Source of the DNA: CALMEC01 sp963765105
Lineage (GTDB): Bacteria > Actinomycetota > Thermoleophilia > Miltoncostaeales > Miltoncostaeaceae
Direction of reading: 5' to 3'
DNA: 64,000 nt
NCBI GenBank assembly: GCA_963765105.1
Contig: CAVXUW010000001.1
Location: forward strand, 42,063-106,062
Shown here: piece by piece, positions 54,704-64,000 of the stretch
How the letters are laid out: every line of letters begins with the position of its first letter
Position numbering within the stretch: the first letter of the stretch is position 1
Position numbers and translations under genes: made by a program
The notes under the pieces: generated by a model
Told to the model about the DNA's origin: nothing
What the model saw: the letters and a program-made list of their open reading frames with translations, nothing else
The model's database searches: none

Positions 54704-55385
54704 TCAGCCGGTGCCGAGCTTGTAGCCGATGCCGCGCACGGTAAGGATGATGCGCGGATCATCCGGCTGGTCCTCCACCTTCACGCGCAGCCGACGGATG
54801 TGGGCATCAACCAGGCGGCTGTCGCCGAGGTAGTCGTAGCCCCAGACCCGTTCCAGCAGCTGGTCGCGTGACAGCACCATGCCTGGGTGGTCGGCGAATT
54901 CGCACAGCAGCAAGAACTCGGTCTTGGTGAGCTGCAATCTTCGCCCCGCTTGAGCACCACACCCTGCTCACGGCGCAGCTCGAGGTCACCGAAGCTGGCC
55001 GCCTTCGGCTGGCTGACCCGTGGAGCTGCACCCGGCGCAACAGCGCACGAATGCGCGCAGCCAGCTCCTTGGCGACCACCGGTTTCGTCACATAGTCGTC
55101 GGCGCCGGCTTCTAGGCCAGCCACCAGGTCGTACGTGTCGGTCTGCGCGGTCACGATCATGATGGGCACGATGCTCTTGGCCCGCAACGTGCGGCATACG
55201 TCGAAGCCCTGAATGTCGGGCAGACGAAGGTCCAGAAGCACCAGGTCGGGCTCGTCTCGGTCGAATGCTGCCAGTCCGGCCTTGCCGTCGCGCGCCTCGG
55301 CCACCACGTAACCCTCATCTTCGAGCGCCAGGCGCAGCGCCAGTCGGATCTCGTCATCGTCCTCGATAAACAGCAGTCGGTTCAT
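54704..55385 (-). CDS. OmpR/PhoB-type response regulator (MtrA-like, frameshifts)
   Basis: About 226 residues from ATG 55385. Receiver domain: RLLFIEDDDEIRLALRLALE (acidic pocket), DLVLLDLRLPDIQGFD (phospho-Asp), MIVTAQTDTYD (Thr) and ADDYVTKPV (Lys). After two shifts near 55015 and 54945, a winged-helix DNA-binding domain: LTKTEFLLLCEFADHPGMVL, SRDQLLERVWGYDYLGDSRL, VDAHIRRLRVKVEDQPDDPR, IILTVRGIGYKLGTG. Divergent partner of the histidine kinase at 55.6 kb. A TTTGTT-N6-AACAAA palindrome just upstream may be its own site. The kinase-plus-lipoprotein context recalls MtrA. Confidence 0.88.
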
Positions 55386-55405
55386 CCGATGCGACCCTTT
55401 CTCAC

Positions 55406-55423
55406 TTTGTTACAGGAAACAAA
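55406..55423. promoter_or_regulatory. Palindrome between divergent regulator and kinase genes
   Basis: TTTGTT (55406-55411) and AACAAA (55418-55423) are perfect inverted repeats separated by six bases, 21 bases upstream of the response-regulator start, within the 180-base spacer shared with the kinase gene. A regulator-binding site for autocontrol is the simplest reading. Confidence 0.45.
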
Positions 55424-55565
55424 CAAATCTTCCGTCCAGTCGTCACAATTATGCGTCATTCTGTCTATGGGTCCACGCTGCTTGGTGGGGTGCCTCCTCC
55501 CCCTGGCGCCTCACCAACTCGTGGAACATGCCACATCCGGCCCGGATGTGCGGGAAGATAGAGCT

Positions 55566-56982
55566 GTGAGTGCTCATCCGCCGCGTCGCCGACCATGGTC
55601 GCTGGGACTGCGGCACGCGTCACTGTTGGCTTCGCGTTGCTGGGCCTCGCCGTCTCGGTCGGACTGGCCTTCAGCTCGTATTTTCTTGCCGAGCGAGGCT
55701 TGCGCTCCAAGTTCGAGGTTGCGTCGGTCGCTGAGGCGAAGGCCAAGGCACGGACCGTGCGTGACCTCCTGCGCAATGGAGAGCGGAACCCTGAAGACCT
55801 TTTCACCAACGCGCTGAAACCCGAAACCGGGAACTTCATCGGTGTGCTCATTGACGGCCAGTGGCGGGCGATTGACCCCACCTTCACGGAGTACTTTCCT
55901 GCCGCGTTCTCTGAGGGCATCAAGCGTGGCGAACCCGGAAAGATGCCAGCCCGCATCAACAAGGTCGACTTCCTGCTTGTCACCATTCCGCCTCCCGATG
56001 ATCCTGCTGATCGGGTCACGATCACCAGTTATGTGCAGGCGTTCTCGCTGGCCGACCTCAACAAGACGTTGCGGACCTTGGCGAGCGCATTGATCCTTGG
56101 CTCGACCATTGCCGCCATCGGCTCGGCATCGATCGGGTTGTGGACGTCGCGTCGTGTCCTTCGCCCGCTGGCCCGCGTCACGGACGCCGCGAGTCGGCTG
56201 GCCTCCGGCGGGCTCGATACTCGGCTGCGACCCGAGTCGGACCCGGCACTGCAACGGTTGGCCACATCGTTCAACAACATGGCCGACGCGGTCGAGGAAC
56301 GGATTCAACGTGAGGCACGATTCGCGTCCGATGTGAGCCACGAGCTGCGGACGCCGCTGCAAACCCTGATCGGTTCGATCGAGATCCTCGATGCTCGCAA
56401 GGCCGAGTTGCCCGAGCGGTCGCGCCAGGCGGTGGACCTGCTCGTCACCCAAAGCAAGCGCTTTCACCAGATGGTGCTCGACCTGCTCGAAATTTCTCGG
56501 CTCGATGCAGGGGCGGCGGATCTTCACACCGAACAAGTGCTGCTCGACCAGTTCGTGACCCGGGTCGCCGCCCGCTACGGCTACCGCGTGCCCGTCGTTA
56601 CCGAACCGAACTGGCAGCAGCAGCCCGTGGTCGTAGACCGTCGGCGGCTGGAGCGTGCCCTGGCCAACCTGCTGGGCAACGCCGAACACCACGCTGGCGG
56701 GCCGGTGCGCATCACGCTCGATGGCGCCACGGTCGCCAATGGGCAATCCGTGATCCGCATTGGCGTGGAGGACGCCGGCCCTGGCGTGCTCGACGCTGAG
56801 AAAAGCCAGATCTTTGAACGATTCTTCCGCGGAGCAACCGCCCGGCATCGTGCCGGTACTGGGCTCGGGTTGGCGTTGGTGCACGAACATGTTCACCTGC
56901 AAGGCGGCCGAGTCTGGGTAGAGGACCGCGTCGAGGTCCCGGTGCCCGCTTTGTCATCGAGCTTCCGGCGGAGGAGGAATGA
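55566..56982 (+). CDS. Sensor histidine kinase (MtrB-like)
   Basis: About 471 residues. ATG 55595 opens a clean frame, but GTG 55566 in the neighbouring frame (MSAHPPRRRPWSLGLR) followed by a one-base shift near 55612 gives a more natural N-terminus. Layout: helix TVGFALLGLAVSVGLAFSSY, extracellular sensor of about 110 residues, second helix (ALILGSTIAAIGSASIGLW), HAMP (RVLRPLARVTDAASRLASGG), HisKA with the phospho-His in FASDVSHELRTPLQTLIGS, N-box LANLLGNAEHHA, VEDAGPGVLD and GTGLGLALVHEHVHLQGG. A shift near 56930 hides the true end GARFVIELPAEEE at TGA 56980-56982. Its end overlaps the lipoprotein gene by four bases. Confidence 0.88.
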
Positions 56983-57646
56983 TCAGCGTGAACACTCGCA
57001 CCCGGCGACTCGCCCTCAGTAGCTGTCTGCTGTTGTCGGGCTGCGGCCGAGCGGCAAGCTCCGCCGATTCACCCCATCGACCGGGCGGAGGTCGCGACAG
57101 CATTCCAGGACCCGACCACGACCACGACGCAGACCACGCTCCCCAAGCCACCGAGCACCACCACCTCCACGACGGTGGCGACCGACCACCACCACGACCA
57201 CGACCCTGCCACCGACCACCGTGCCGTCCGAGGAGGTCGTCGTGTACTTCGTGACCGCAGACGGTCGGCTCCAGCCGCAGCCAATCCGCCGACCGATTCC
57301 CGTCGATCCGCTGGCTGCACTGAACGAGATGCAATCGACGCGGGGCCAAGCCGGTTTGCGAACCTTCATTTCGCCCGGCTTGATCCTCAAACTTACGGCA
57401 GAACGGCTCGATTCCGCTGCGTACGTCGGTGTGCACCTCGATCCATCGTTCCTTGGCCGCGAGCCGCTCGATCGGCTGGCTGCCGCAGCGCAGATCACCA
57501 TGACGCTGACGGGCCTCCGCGGTATCGGCAATATCGGTTTGGTTGTCGACAACGAGCTGATCGAGAGCCTGGTGCCCGGACTCACGCTCGGGAGCGCGCC
57601 GCTGGTATCGCACGCCGATTATTCCGCCTTGGTCATTGCTGGCTAG
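56979..57646 (+). CDS. GerMN-domain lipoprotein (frameshifts)
   Basis: About 222 residues from ATG 56979 (ATGA overlap with the kinase). The lipobox LALSSCLLLSGCG predicts diacylglyceryl attachment at the second cysteine. A threonine-rich linker is reached in other frames (shifts near 57050 and 57190): ATAFQDPTTTTTQTTLPKPP. The folded part from VVVYFVTADGRLQPQPIRRP to LGSAPLVSHADYSALVIAG is a GerMN-like domain with HLDPSFLGREPLDRLAAAAQ. Its placement directly after a sensor kinase recalls MtrB-LpqB, although LpqB is much larger. Probably modulates the kinase outside the membrane. Confidence 0.7.
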
Positions 57647-57885
57647 CCGGTCGTGAGCCCGGTGAGCTCACCAACGGGAAGGTCGCCCGCCACGAGCAAC
57701 CGCCACGCTGCTTTGGTGAGCCCGACCACACGGTCTAGGCGAATTTCTACAAAGGCGTTCTTGGCAATGGCACGCAGGGCGGCAAGCGCTTCGAGCAGCA
57801 CTCTGGCTGCTTCGACATCCATCATGCCGACCGGCTCAAGACGATCCCGACCGGAACCACTCACTTCTAGGGAAAAGTTCGTCAT
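57643..57885 (-). CDS. Small protein, possibly STAS-like
   Basis: 80 residues from ATG 57885 with a good AAGGAG ribosome site. Sequence alternates a strand (TNFSLEVSGSGRDRLEPVG), a helix (VEAARVLLEALAALRAIAKN), a strand (AFVEIRLDRVVGLTKAAW) and a final helix. That order is compatible with a half-length STAS fold, but the usual D-x-S phospho-acceptor is not evident, so the assignment is weak. It follows era in transcription order, separated by 75 bases, and converges with the lipoprotein gene. Confidence 0.4.
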   Translation of the reverse strand: MTNFSLEVSGSGRDRLEPVGMMDVEAARVLLEALAALRAIAKNAFVEIRLDRVVGLTKAAWRLLVAGDLPVGELTGLTTG

Positions 57886-57959
57886 CGACCTACTCCTTCG
57901 GCTGGGGTGAACACCCGTAACTGTGCCAGCACAGCGGCGCGCAGCTCAGTGCCGTTAGG

Positions 57960-58857
57960 TTACGATTCCATGACTTTTTCTCGATTCTTAACAAATCGAG
58001 CGGGTCGAACGACTACGAACCGTCGGCCCAGAAGGCGCTCAATGCGCTCCGGCCGATGTTGCCAGTTGCGATCCACTTTCACGAACAGCTCGAGATAGGC
58101 ACCAGGGTCCATCTGCTGCTCGCACGGCAATGCCGACGGCCTTCAACAGCGCGCCCTTCTTCCCGATGACCATGCCTTTTTGGCTGTCCCGTTCGACGAG
58201 GATTTCGCAGCGCAGCGGCCATTCCCACTCGGTCACCCGTGTTGCAATGGAGTAGGGCAGCTCCTGCTCGGTCAGCGCCAACAGCTGCTCTCGAACTAAC
58301 TCAGCCACACGTACGGCCTCTGGCTGGTCGGTGAGCATGTCGTCGGGAAAGTACTGCGGACCGTCTTCCATGCGGGAGATCAAATGCTCGAGCAAGGCTT
58401 CCATGCCCTCAGCCGTGGCCGCCGAGATCGGGAAAAACGCCGAGGCATCGATACCGCTCACCGCTTTGAGCTGGTGGAGGATCGTTTCCGGGGCTGCGAT
58501 GTCGGTCTTGTTGACAACGATGACTGGGTTCTTCGGCAGTCGTTCAGCGACCCAGCGATCACCTTTTCCGAATGGTTTGGTGGCATCGAGCACGAAACAC
58601 ACCACATCCACATCCGAGAGTGCCTCGGTTGCTGAGGCGTTCAAGCGAGTACCAAGCGCCGTAACCGGTTTGTGGAGCCCTGGTGTATCCACAAAGACGA
58701 GCTGCACATTCGGGCGGTTCAATACACCGCGAACGTTGATCCGGGTGGTCTGCGGCTTGTCCGAAACGATGGACACCTTCAAGCCGCACGCTCGGTTCAC
58801 CAGCGTGGATTTACCGACGTTTGGTCGGCCTACCACCGATACAAAACCCGATTTCAT
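57960..58857 (-). CDS. era: GTPase Era (one frameshift)
   Basis: About 298 residues from ATG 58857. G1 FVSVVGRPNVGKSTLVNRA, the switch region SIVSDKPQTTRINVRGVLN, G3 LVFVDTPGLHKP, G4 PVIVVNKTDIAAPET and G5 ISAATAEGMEALL. The KH domain has ILVERDSQKGMVIGKKGALL and KAVGIAVR; after one shift near 58122 MDPGAYLELFVKVDRNWQHR and PERIERLLGRR continue to a stop at 57960-57962. Era binds the 3' end of 16S rRNA during 30S maturation. Its ATG overlaps the CNNM gene stop. Confidence 0.93.
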
Positions 58858-60150
58858 GCGGCCCCTTCATCATTCGCGGCGTCCGTTGACGGTCGCGTTA
58901 CCAGCACTTTTGTGACCCGACGGCCATCCATTTCGACCGCTCGGAAGCTGTGGCCTTGGAACATCACTTCTTCGCCAACGGTAGGCACATGGCCCAGCGA
59001 GGCGAAGACGAATCCACCAATAGTGTCCCAGTCCTCGTCTGGCATGGCCAGGCCGAGTTCGTGGTTGAGATCATGAATCGCTGTGCCGCCGTCCACCAGA
59101 AGCTGCCCGGTGTCCAACTGTTGTACGTCGGCCACTTCGTTGTCGTACTCGTCCATGATGTCACCAACGAGTTCCTCTAGGCAGTCCTCCAAGGTGACGA
59201 GACCGGCGATACCGCCGTACTCATCGACCAGGATCACCATGTGGTATTTCTCCGCCTGCATTTCACGCATCAAGCGAGCGAGCGGTTTGGTTTCCGGCAC
59301 GAAGCGGGCATCACCGAGATGGAAGCAACGAGATCGGTGCCGCTGCCGGAGCGGTCGGCCCGCATGAGATCTTTGGTGTAGGCAATGCCCAAGACGTCAT
59401 CGAGCGCATCGCCGATGACGGGCAGCCGTGAATAGCCGTGTTCGATCGCTACGTCCAACGCCTCGCTTACTCTCGCTGTCGATGGGACCGTCACCATGTC
59501 AGGCCTCGGGACCATGACCTCTCGGGCCACGGTGTCGCCAAATTCCAGCACGGACGCGATGAGCTCACGTTCTTCGTTCTCGATCACGTCATCGTCTGCC
59601 GCAGCACCAACGATGCCGAGCAGTTCCTGTTCGGACACAAACGGCCCTCGGCGCAGCCCCTTGCCTGGCACCAAAACGTTTGCCAGCCCAATCAGTCCCC
59701 GAACAAGGGGTTGCAGCGGCGTGAGGCGAGTCAGCGCCAGGACGGGCCGTGCCGTGGCCAACACGACTCGATCGGTAGCGACCATGGCCCAGGTCTTGGG
59801 CAGCACCTCGGCCACCACGAAGATCACGCCGACGAGCACCAGATAGCTGCCGAACTGGCCCCACCGGCCAAACGACCGGTCGGATACCGAGCGCGACCAG
59901 GAACGCAGCGCCCACGCGAGCGGTCGTTGACACCAGGAGCAACAAGTTCATGGAGCGATGCGGCTCGTCTGCCAAGCGGACGAGCGCTCGACCCGATGCC
60001 GGGTGGCCGCTGGCCAGCGCTGCGGCCTTTGGCCGACTGGTTCGACCAATAGCGGTCTCGGCCGCCGAAACGAACCCAGCAATGGCCAGCAGGACGGCAA
60101 CGCTGACGAACAGCCAGAAATCACCGGTTTGTACCGCAGCGAGCATCATC
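58854..60150 (-). CDS. CNNM/CorC-type transporter with CBS domains (frameshifts)
   Basis: About 431 residues from ATG 60150. A DUF21 membrane domain with FWLFVSVAVLLAIAGFVSAA, ETAIGRTSRPKAAALA and (after a shift near 59870) VIFVVAEVLPKTWAMVATDR. Cytoplasmic CBS pair: VSEQELLGIVGAAADDDVIE, ELIASVLEFGDTVAREVMVP, RPDMVTVPSTARVSEALDVA, then after a shift near 59300 YHMVILVDEYGGIAGLVTLE. The C-terminal CorC_HlyC domain is MPDEDWDTIGGFVFASLGHV. The family mediates Mg/Co efflux or tolerance. Part of the phoH-ybeY-CNNM-era unit. Confidence 0.88.
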
Positions 60151-60740
60151 CGGCGATGTGATCCTGGCGGAACCCTTGCGGCACCGGCCCGCGCCAGTGG
60201 AACTGCGCAAGGAGTGCACGTTCTTTGGCTTGCATGACGTCGCGCTCTTCGGGCTCGGCGTGGTCGTGGCCAAGCACGTGGAGCAGCCCGTGGACGACGA
60301 GCAGCGCTATTTCGTCGTCTGCGGTGCCGGCATGTTCTTCTGCTTGACGAAGCGCCACGGCAGGGCATACGACCACATCACCGAGAAGCATTGGCACATC
60401 ATCGGGGTCGATCGGCGATCGGTCGGGACCAACGCTCGTGGGCATGGGGTACCCACCCATGTCCACTTCGGCATCTATGGGGAACGCGAGCACGTCCATG
60501 GGCAGCGTTCACGCCCATGAACTCAAGATTGAGCTCTGCGATCGCCTCTTCACTCAAGAAAAGCAGGCTGAGTTCGGTGTTGCCACGCACCCCTTCCTCG
60601 TACAGTACATCGCGGGCCAACGTCGCCCAACGTTCGAGATCCACCGGGAGCGTCTGCTCATCGGCAACGAACACTTCTGCGTCGCCATCGCCGCCGCGTC
60701 GCTGCGGGCCTACAACTCGGGGCCGGCCAGAGTCAGGCAT
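60146..60740 (-). CDS. ybeY: Endoribonuclease YbeY (one frameshift)
   Basis: Up to 197 residues from ATG 60740, which overlaps the phoH stop by eight bases; GTG 60674 (VFVADEQT) is an alternative giving a more usual length of about 176. The zinc-site motif LVVHGLLHVLGHDHAEPEER (H-x3-H-x5-H) is perfect. NTELSLLFLSEEAIAELNLE and, after a shift near 60503, MDVLAFPID lead to it. YbeY matures the 3' end of 16S rRNA and takes part in ribosome quality control. Ends at 60146, overlapping the CNNM start. Confidence 0.92.
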
Positions 60741-61781
60741 GCTGCGCAGTCTCTCGTTCGTAGGCGGCCACGATGTCGGCCACGATCCGGTGACGCACGA
60801 CGTCCTCGGCGCTTAGGTGGACGAAGGCCAACTGCTCGATCCCGGCGAGGATCTTTTCAAGGCCGTGCAAACCACTGCGACCGCCAGCAATGTCGACCTG
60901 GGTAGTGTCGCCGGTAACGACAACTTTGGAGTTGAAACCAATACGGGTGAGAAACATCTTCATCTGCTCGGGCGTGGTGTTTTGGGCCTCGTCCAGAATG
61001 ATAAAGCTGTTGTTGAGGGTTCGACCACGCATGAAGGCCAGGGGTGCGACTTCGATCTTGTTCTGCTCGTTGAGCTTGGCCACGCCTTCGGTGTCCAAAA
61101 TGTCGTGTAAGCACGTGGTATAACGGACGCAAGTAGGGGTCAACCTTGGCCATGAGGTCGCCGGGGAGGAAACCGAGCCGCTCCCCCGCCTCCACCGCCG
61201 GCCGAGTCAGAATGATCCGGCTCACCTGCTTGCTCTGAAGTGCTTGCACCGCCATCGCGACGGCAAGCCAACTCTTCCGGTTCCGGCAGGCCCAAGTCCG
61301 AAGGTGATCACATTCGACCGGATTGCATCGACGTAGCGCTTCTGGCCGCTGGTCTTCGGGCGAATCGTTTTACCCTTGGCACCTCGAATGACCTCATCGG
61401 TCAGCACCTGCGAGGGTCGTTCCGACTCGCGGACCATGCCAATGGAGCGACGAAGCGTCACTTCATCGAGCCCCTGCCCACGCTGCAACACAGGACGAGC
61501 TCGCTGAAAAGCTTCCCGACTTGATCGGAGGACTCGCCGTCGATCACGACCTGATTACCACGAACCACAATGCGGTGGTCCGGAAATGCCTGCTCAATGA
61601 TTCGCAGGTGGGCATCGCGATGGCCTAGCAAGGCCACCATCAGGTGATTTCCGGGAATTGTGAATTCGACGTGGGCAGCCGTCACAGCTGCGTCAGTCGG
61701 AGAGATGGAGGCGGCTGCAGGGGGAAGCATCGTGCTTGCCAGGCTACCGCACTGCATTGGCGATTGGTCAGGAGGTTCCAT
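60733..61781 (-). CDS. PhoH-like ATPase (frameshifts)
   Basis: About 349 residues. The likely start is ATG 61781 (MEPPDQSP) or an ATG at 61757/61730, although the frame runs on from the upstream EAL gene. The N-terminal domain is EFTIPGNHLMVALLGHRDAH, LRIIEQAFPDHRIVVRGNQV. Frame changes near 61495, 61260 and 61115 join SGQKRYVDAIRSNVITFGLG, Walker A GPAGTGKS, SKQVSRIILTRPAVEAGERL, GFLPGDLMAKVDPYLRPLY and Walker B NNSFIILDEAQNTTPEQMKM, then VVVTGDTTQVDI. PhoH proteins are helicase-related ATPases tied to YbeY and RNA processing. First gene of the rRNA-maturation unit. Confidence 0.88.
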
Positions 61782-64000
61782 GTTTGCCAGCTCGGCCATA
61801 TGACGATCCGCGAGCCAGGACTGGAAATCCAGCGCTGCAAGTGGCTTGGAGAACAAGTAGCCCTGCAGGCCGTCGCAGCCTTGCGAGGTCAGCACATCGG
61901 CCTGTTCGCGTTGCTCAACACCTTCGGCAATCACGTCGATCTTCAGCACGTAGGCCATCACGATAATGGCCGCCGTGATGGCGGCATCGCTCTCGCCGAT
62001 CACGATCCGGTCCACGAAGCTCTTGTCGATCTTCACACAGTCAACGGGGAAGCGGGTGAGGTAGCCAAAGCTGGAATAGCCCGTACCAAAGTCGTCGATC
62101 TTTACGCGAACGCCCCGTTCGCGGATGGCTTGCAACGTGGAGAGGCTGTCGGTCGCGGTCGCTAGGTCTGTTTCGGTGAGTTCAACGGCGAGTCGGTGCG
62201 GTGGCAGCCCGCTGAGGAGCAGCGCGGCATCAACCTGGCTCACCAGCACCCCTCCCAGCAGTTGGGCCGCCGACACGTTGACCGCGATGTCAGGTACATG
62301 CCCTCGGGCGTCTGCCAGCCAGCCAGCAGCCTCGCAGCACGCCTGCTGGAGCACGTAGCTGCCCAACTCCACGACCTGACCGGTCTCTTCGGCCAGCGGG
62401 ATGAATTCGGCAGGGCTGATGAAGCCACGCACGGGATCACGCCACCGCACGAGCGCCTCGGCCGATTGCACCAAGCCGGTACGGGCATCAAGTACGGGTT
62501 GGTAGTGCACCGAAATCTGACTATCGGCCAACGCCTGGGGAAGTTGCTCGCGAACGAAGTTTCGAAGCCGCTGCCGCTCCTCGACCTCGTTGGTGAACAG
62601 CGCCACCACCGCGCCTCGGGGTCGACTTGCCGGGCGGTTTGCCCAGCAAGTCGGGCTCGCGACAACAGAGCGTTCGGCCGACCGCCGTGCTCGGGTGCCA
62701 GGGCGACGCCGCACTGGATGGCCACCGAGCCACGATGCTCGGGCAGATCCACCGGGTCAGCGAGCGCCGCATGCAAACGAGCGACCGTTGGCAGCGCCGA
62801 GGCGAGCCGTCGCCCCCCGGCAAAACAACGATCAGATCCTCAGATCCAAGCGAACCGGCGAATGCGTGAGGGACGGTGTCGAGAAATGCCGAGGCGAACG
62901 CGGCGACCTCTTGCAGCAGCCGCTGGCGTTCGTCGGGCAGTGGCGGCGCTATGCGGTCATCGTCGATGGTGATGACCACGATCGCCGGGCGCCTCGGCAT
63001 CAAGGAGTTGGCGAATCCGCCGGCTGACCGCGGCCAGGTCGGCAACCCGGTCAAGGGCTCCACCCCCGGTGCCGGTGCCGCCCGTGGATCAGCGAGCGCC
63101 CGTCGGGACCGTTCACGGTGCAGTTGCAGTTCGGCCTGTTCTAATTCGGTCCGGGCCCGCAGCACGGCAGATTCGAGCTGCGCCTGACCGGCAGCGAGTT
63201 GCTCGCTGCGCCGTCGCTCGTCCTCCATGCGTGCCGACATCTCCACGAACCGGAACCGGCGAGCGCCATCGGCCATGAGCGTGGCTCGGTGGGCCTGGTA
63301 CTGCTTCGCGCCGTTCGCAGGGCCGAAGGGAGATCACCAGACTGTTCGTAGACGTCGGTGAGCTCACCGAGGTACATCGTGAGCCGGACGGAATCTCGTA
63401 GTTGGCGGCCGCGTTCGATGCTGGCGATGAACGACGCCTGCGCCTCGATTAGCCGGCCGCCACGATGCTGGACAACGGCACGGGCGTAGAGCAGATCTAC
63501 GTCACGCCGGCCGGCACCCGCGCTCATGAGGGTGAGCGACTCGGCTTCTGCGAGTTCAAAGCGGGCGACGGAGTCCCAACCAAGTTTCGCTGCGCATATC
63601 GCACGCATGACATAGGCCCACGAACGGAGACGTGAGTGGCCGAAGAGGTCACGGGCCTGCCCGGCGAGATGGAACGCCCGTTCGGAAAATCCTTGAGTTC
63701 TACCGACGAGATTGCCATGTTCAAGGTGGCCGCCCCGGCGGTAATGCGGTCTCCCATGGCCGAGAACGCAGCGGCCACTTCGCCAAATTTTAGTCCGAGC
63801 GATTTCGGTTTGCGCATCGCCGGGGAACTCGCCGAAGACGCCGGCGAGTCGCATCTCTGCTTTGGCTTCAAGAAGTTGGTCGCCGCAGGAGCGAGCCAGA
63901 CGCCGAGCGTGGCGGGCGCTGAGGGCCGCCTCTTCAAGGGCAGCGCTCTCAAAGTAGAGCGTTGCCAAGACCAGTTGTGCTTCTGCCTCGCCGAGGGTGT
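61779..64000 (-). CDS. TPR - degenerate GGDEF - EAL signalling protein (5' end outside window)
   Basis: At least 740 residues; the start is beyond 64000. Residues nearest the edge are TPR-like helical repeats (ALEEAALSARHARRLARSCG and later RRDVDLLYARAVVQHRGGRL). A coiled coil follows (ERRRSEQLAAGQAQLESAVL), then a GGDEF-type domain (PLTGLPT, AIVVITIDDDRIAP) whose signature is degenerate (GSLGSEDLIVVLPG), so cyclase activity is unlikely. The EAL domain is good: RLRNFVREQLPQALADSQIS, ISVHYQPVLDARTGLVQSAE, ALVRWRDP, VNVSAAQL, LAVELTETDL, VKIDDFGTGYSSFGYLTRFP, VDCVKIDKSFV and IAEGVEQ. Likely a c-di-GMP phosphodiesterase or sensor. Shifts near 63715, 63300, 62775 and 62600. Confidence 0.8.

Overview
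The window is high-GC bacterial DNA from an actinomycete-type organism. It has GTG and TTG starts, ATGA/GTGA gene overlaps, MtrAB-like signalling, a 14-subunit nuo operon and single-chain GlyRS. An early-branching class such as Acidimicrobiia or Thermoleophilia would fit, but that is inference. No tRNA, rRNA or CRISPR array was seen.

Layout. (1) 1-16.6 kb is a cell-surface polysaccharide locus: glycosyltransferases, two SAM methyltransferases, a flippase-like LPG-synthase-type membrane protein, an acyltransferase-3/SGNH protein, a GT-C-like membrane protein, and gmd plus rmd (predicted to make GDP-D-rhamnose). Two paralogous secreted PKD-type proteins (2.3-3.6 and 13.2-14.6 kb) lie in it. Between them is a nested transposon: an IS256-family element inserted in an ISL3-family element, with a 9-bp target duplication still visible. 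(2) 16.7-20.6 kb holds a malic enzyme, three tiny secreted proteins in a row (two ending in the same GRSWR tail), a TPR protein and a cupin. (3) 20.7-35.2 kb is the complete nuoABCDEFGHIJKLMN operon for respiratory complex I. (4) 35.4-38 kb has a VapBC toxin-antitoxin pair, a tryptophanase-like lyase and a MarR regulator; a cysteine-desulfurase-like enzyme follows to 40 kb. (5) 40.3-44.2 kb is a three-gene glycosylation operon (processive GT2, GtrA-GT39 fusion, DPM1-like GT2). (6) 44.4-49.7 kb has secreted and membrane proteins, a phosphoesterase, a FitAB toxin-antitoxin pair and a metalloprotease remnant. (7) 49.8-64 kb holds housekeeping genes usually found together (glyS, recO, uppS, era, CNNM/CorC, ybeY, phoH), interrupted by dinG and a divergent two-component system with a GerMN lipoprotein. 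It ends in a TPR-GGDEF-EAL protein that runs off the right edge.

A major caveat is that frameshifts are very unevenly distributed. Long stretches (0.2-10.6, 16.7-19.7, 20.2-23.1, 34.4-48.2 kb) are clean. Others (11.3-13.0, 15.4-16.6, 23.1-34.4, 49.8-57.2, 58-63.8 kb) carry a single-base indel, usually one extra base, every hundred or so bases inside otherwise perfectly conserved essential proteins. I read these mainly as consensus-sequence errors and annotate the intended genes across them, giving approximate frameshift positions. Lengths for those genes are approximate.
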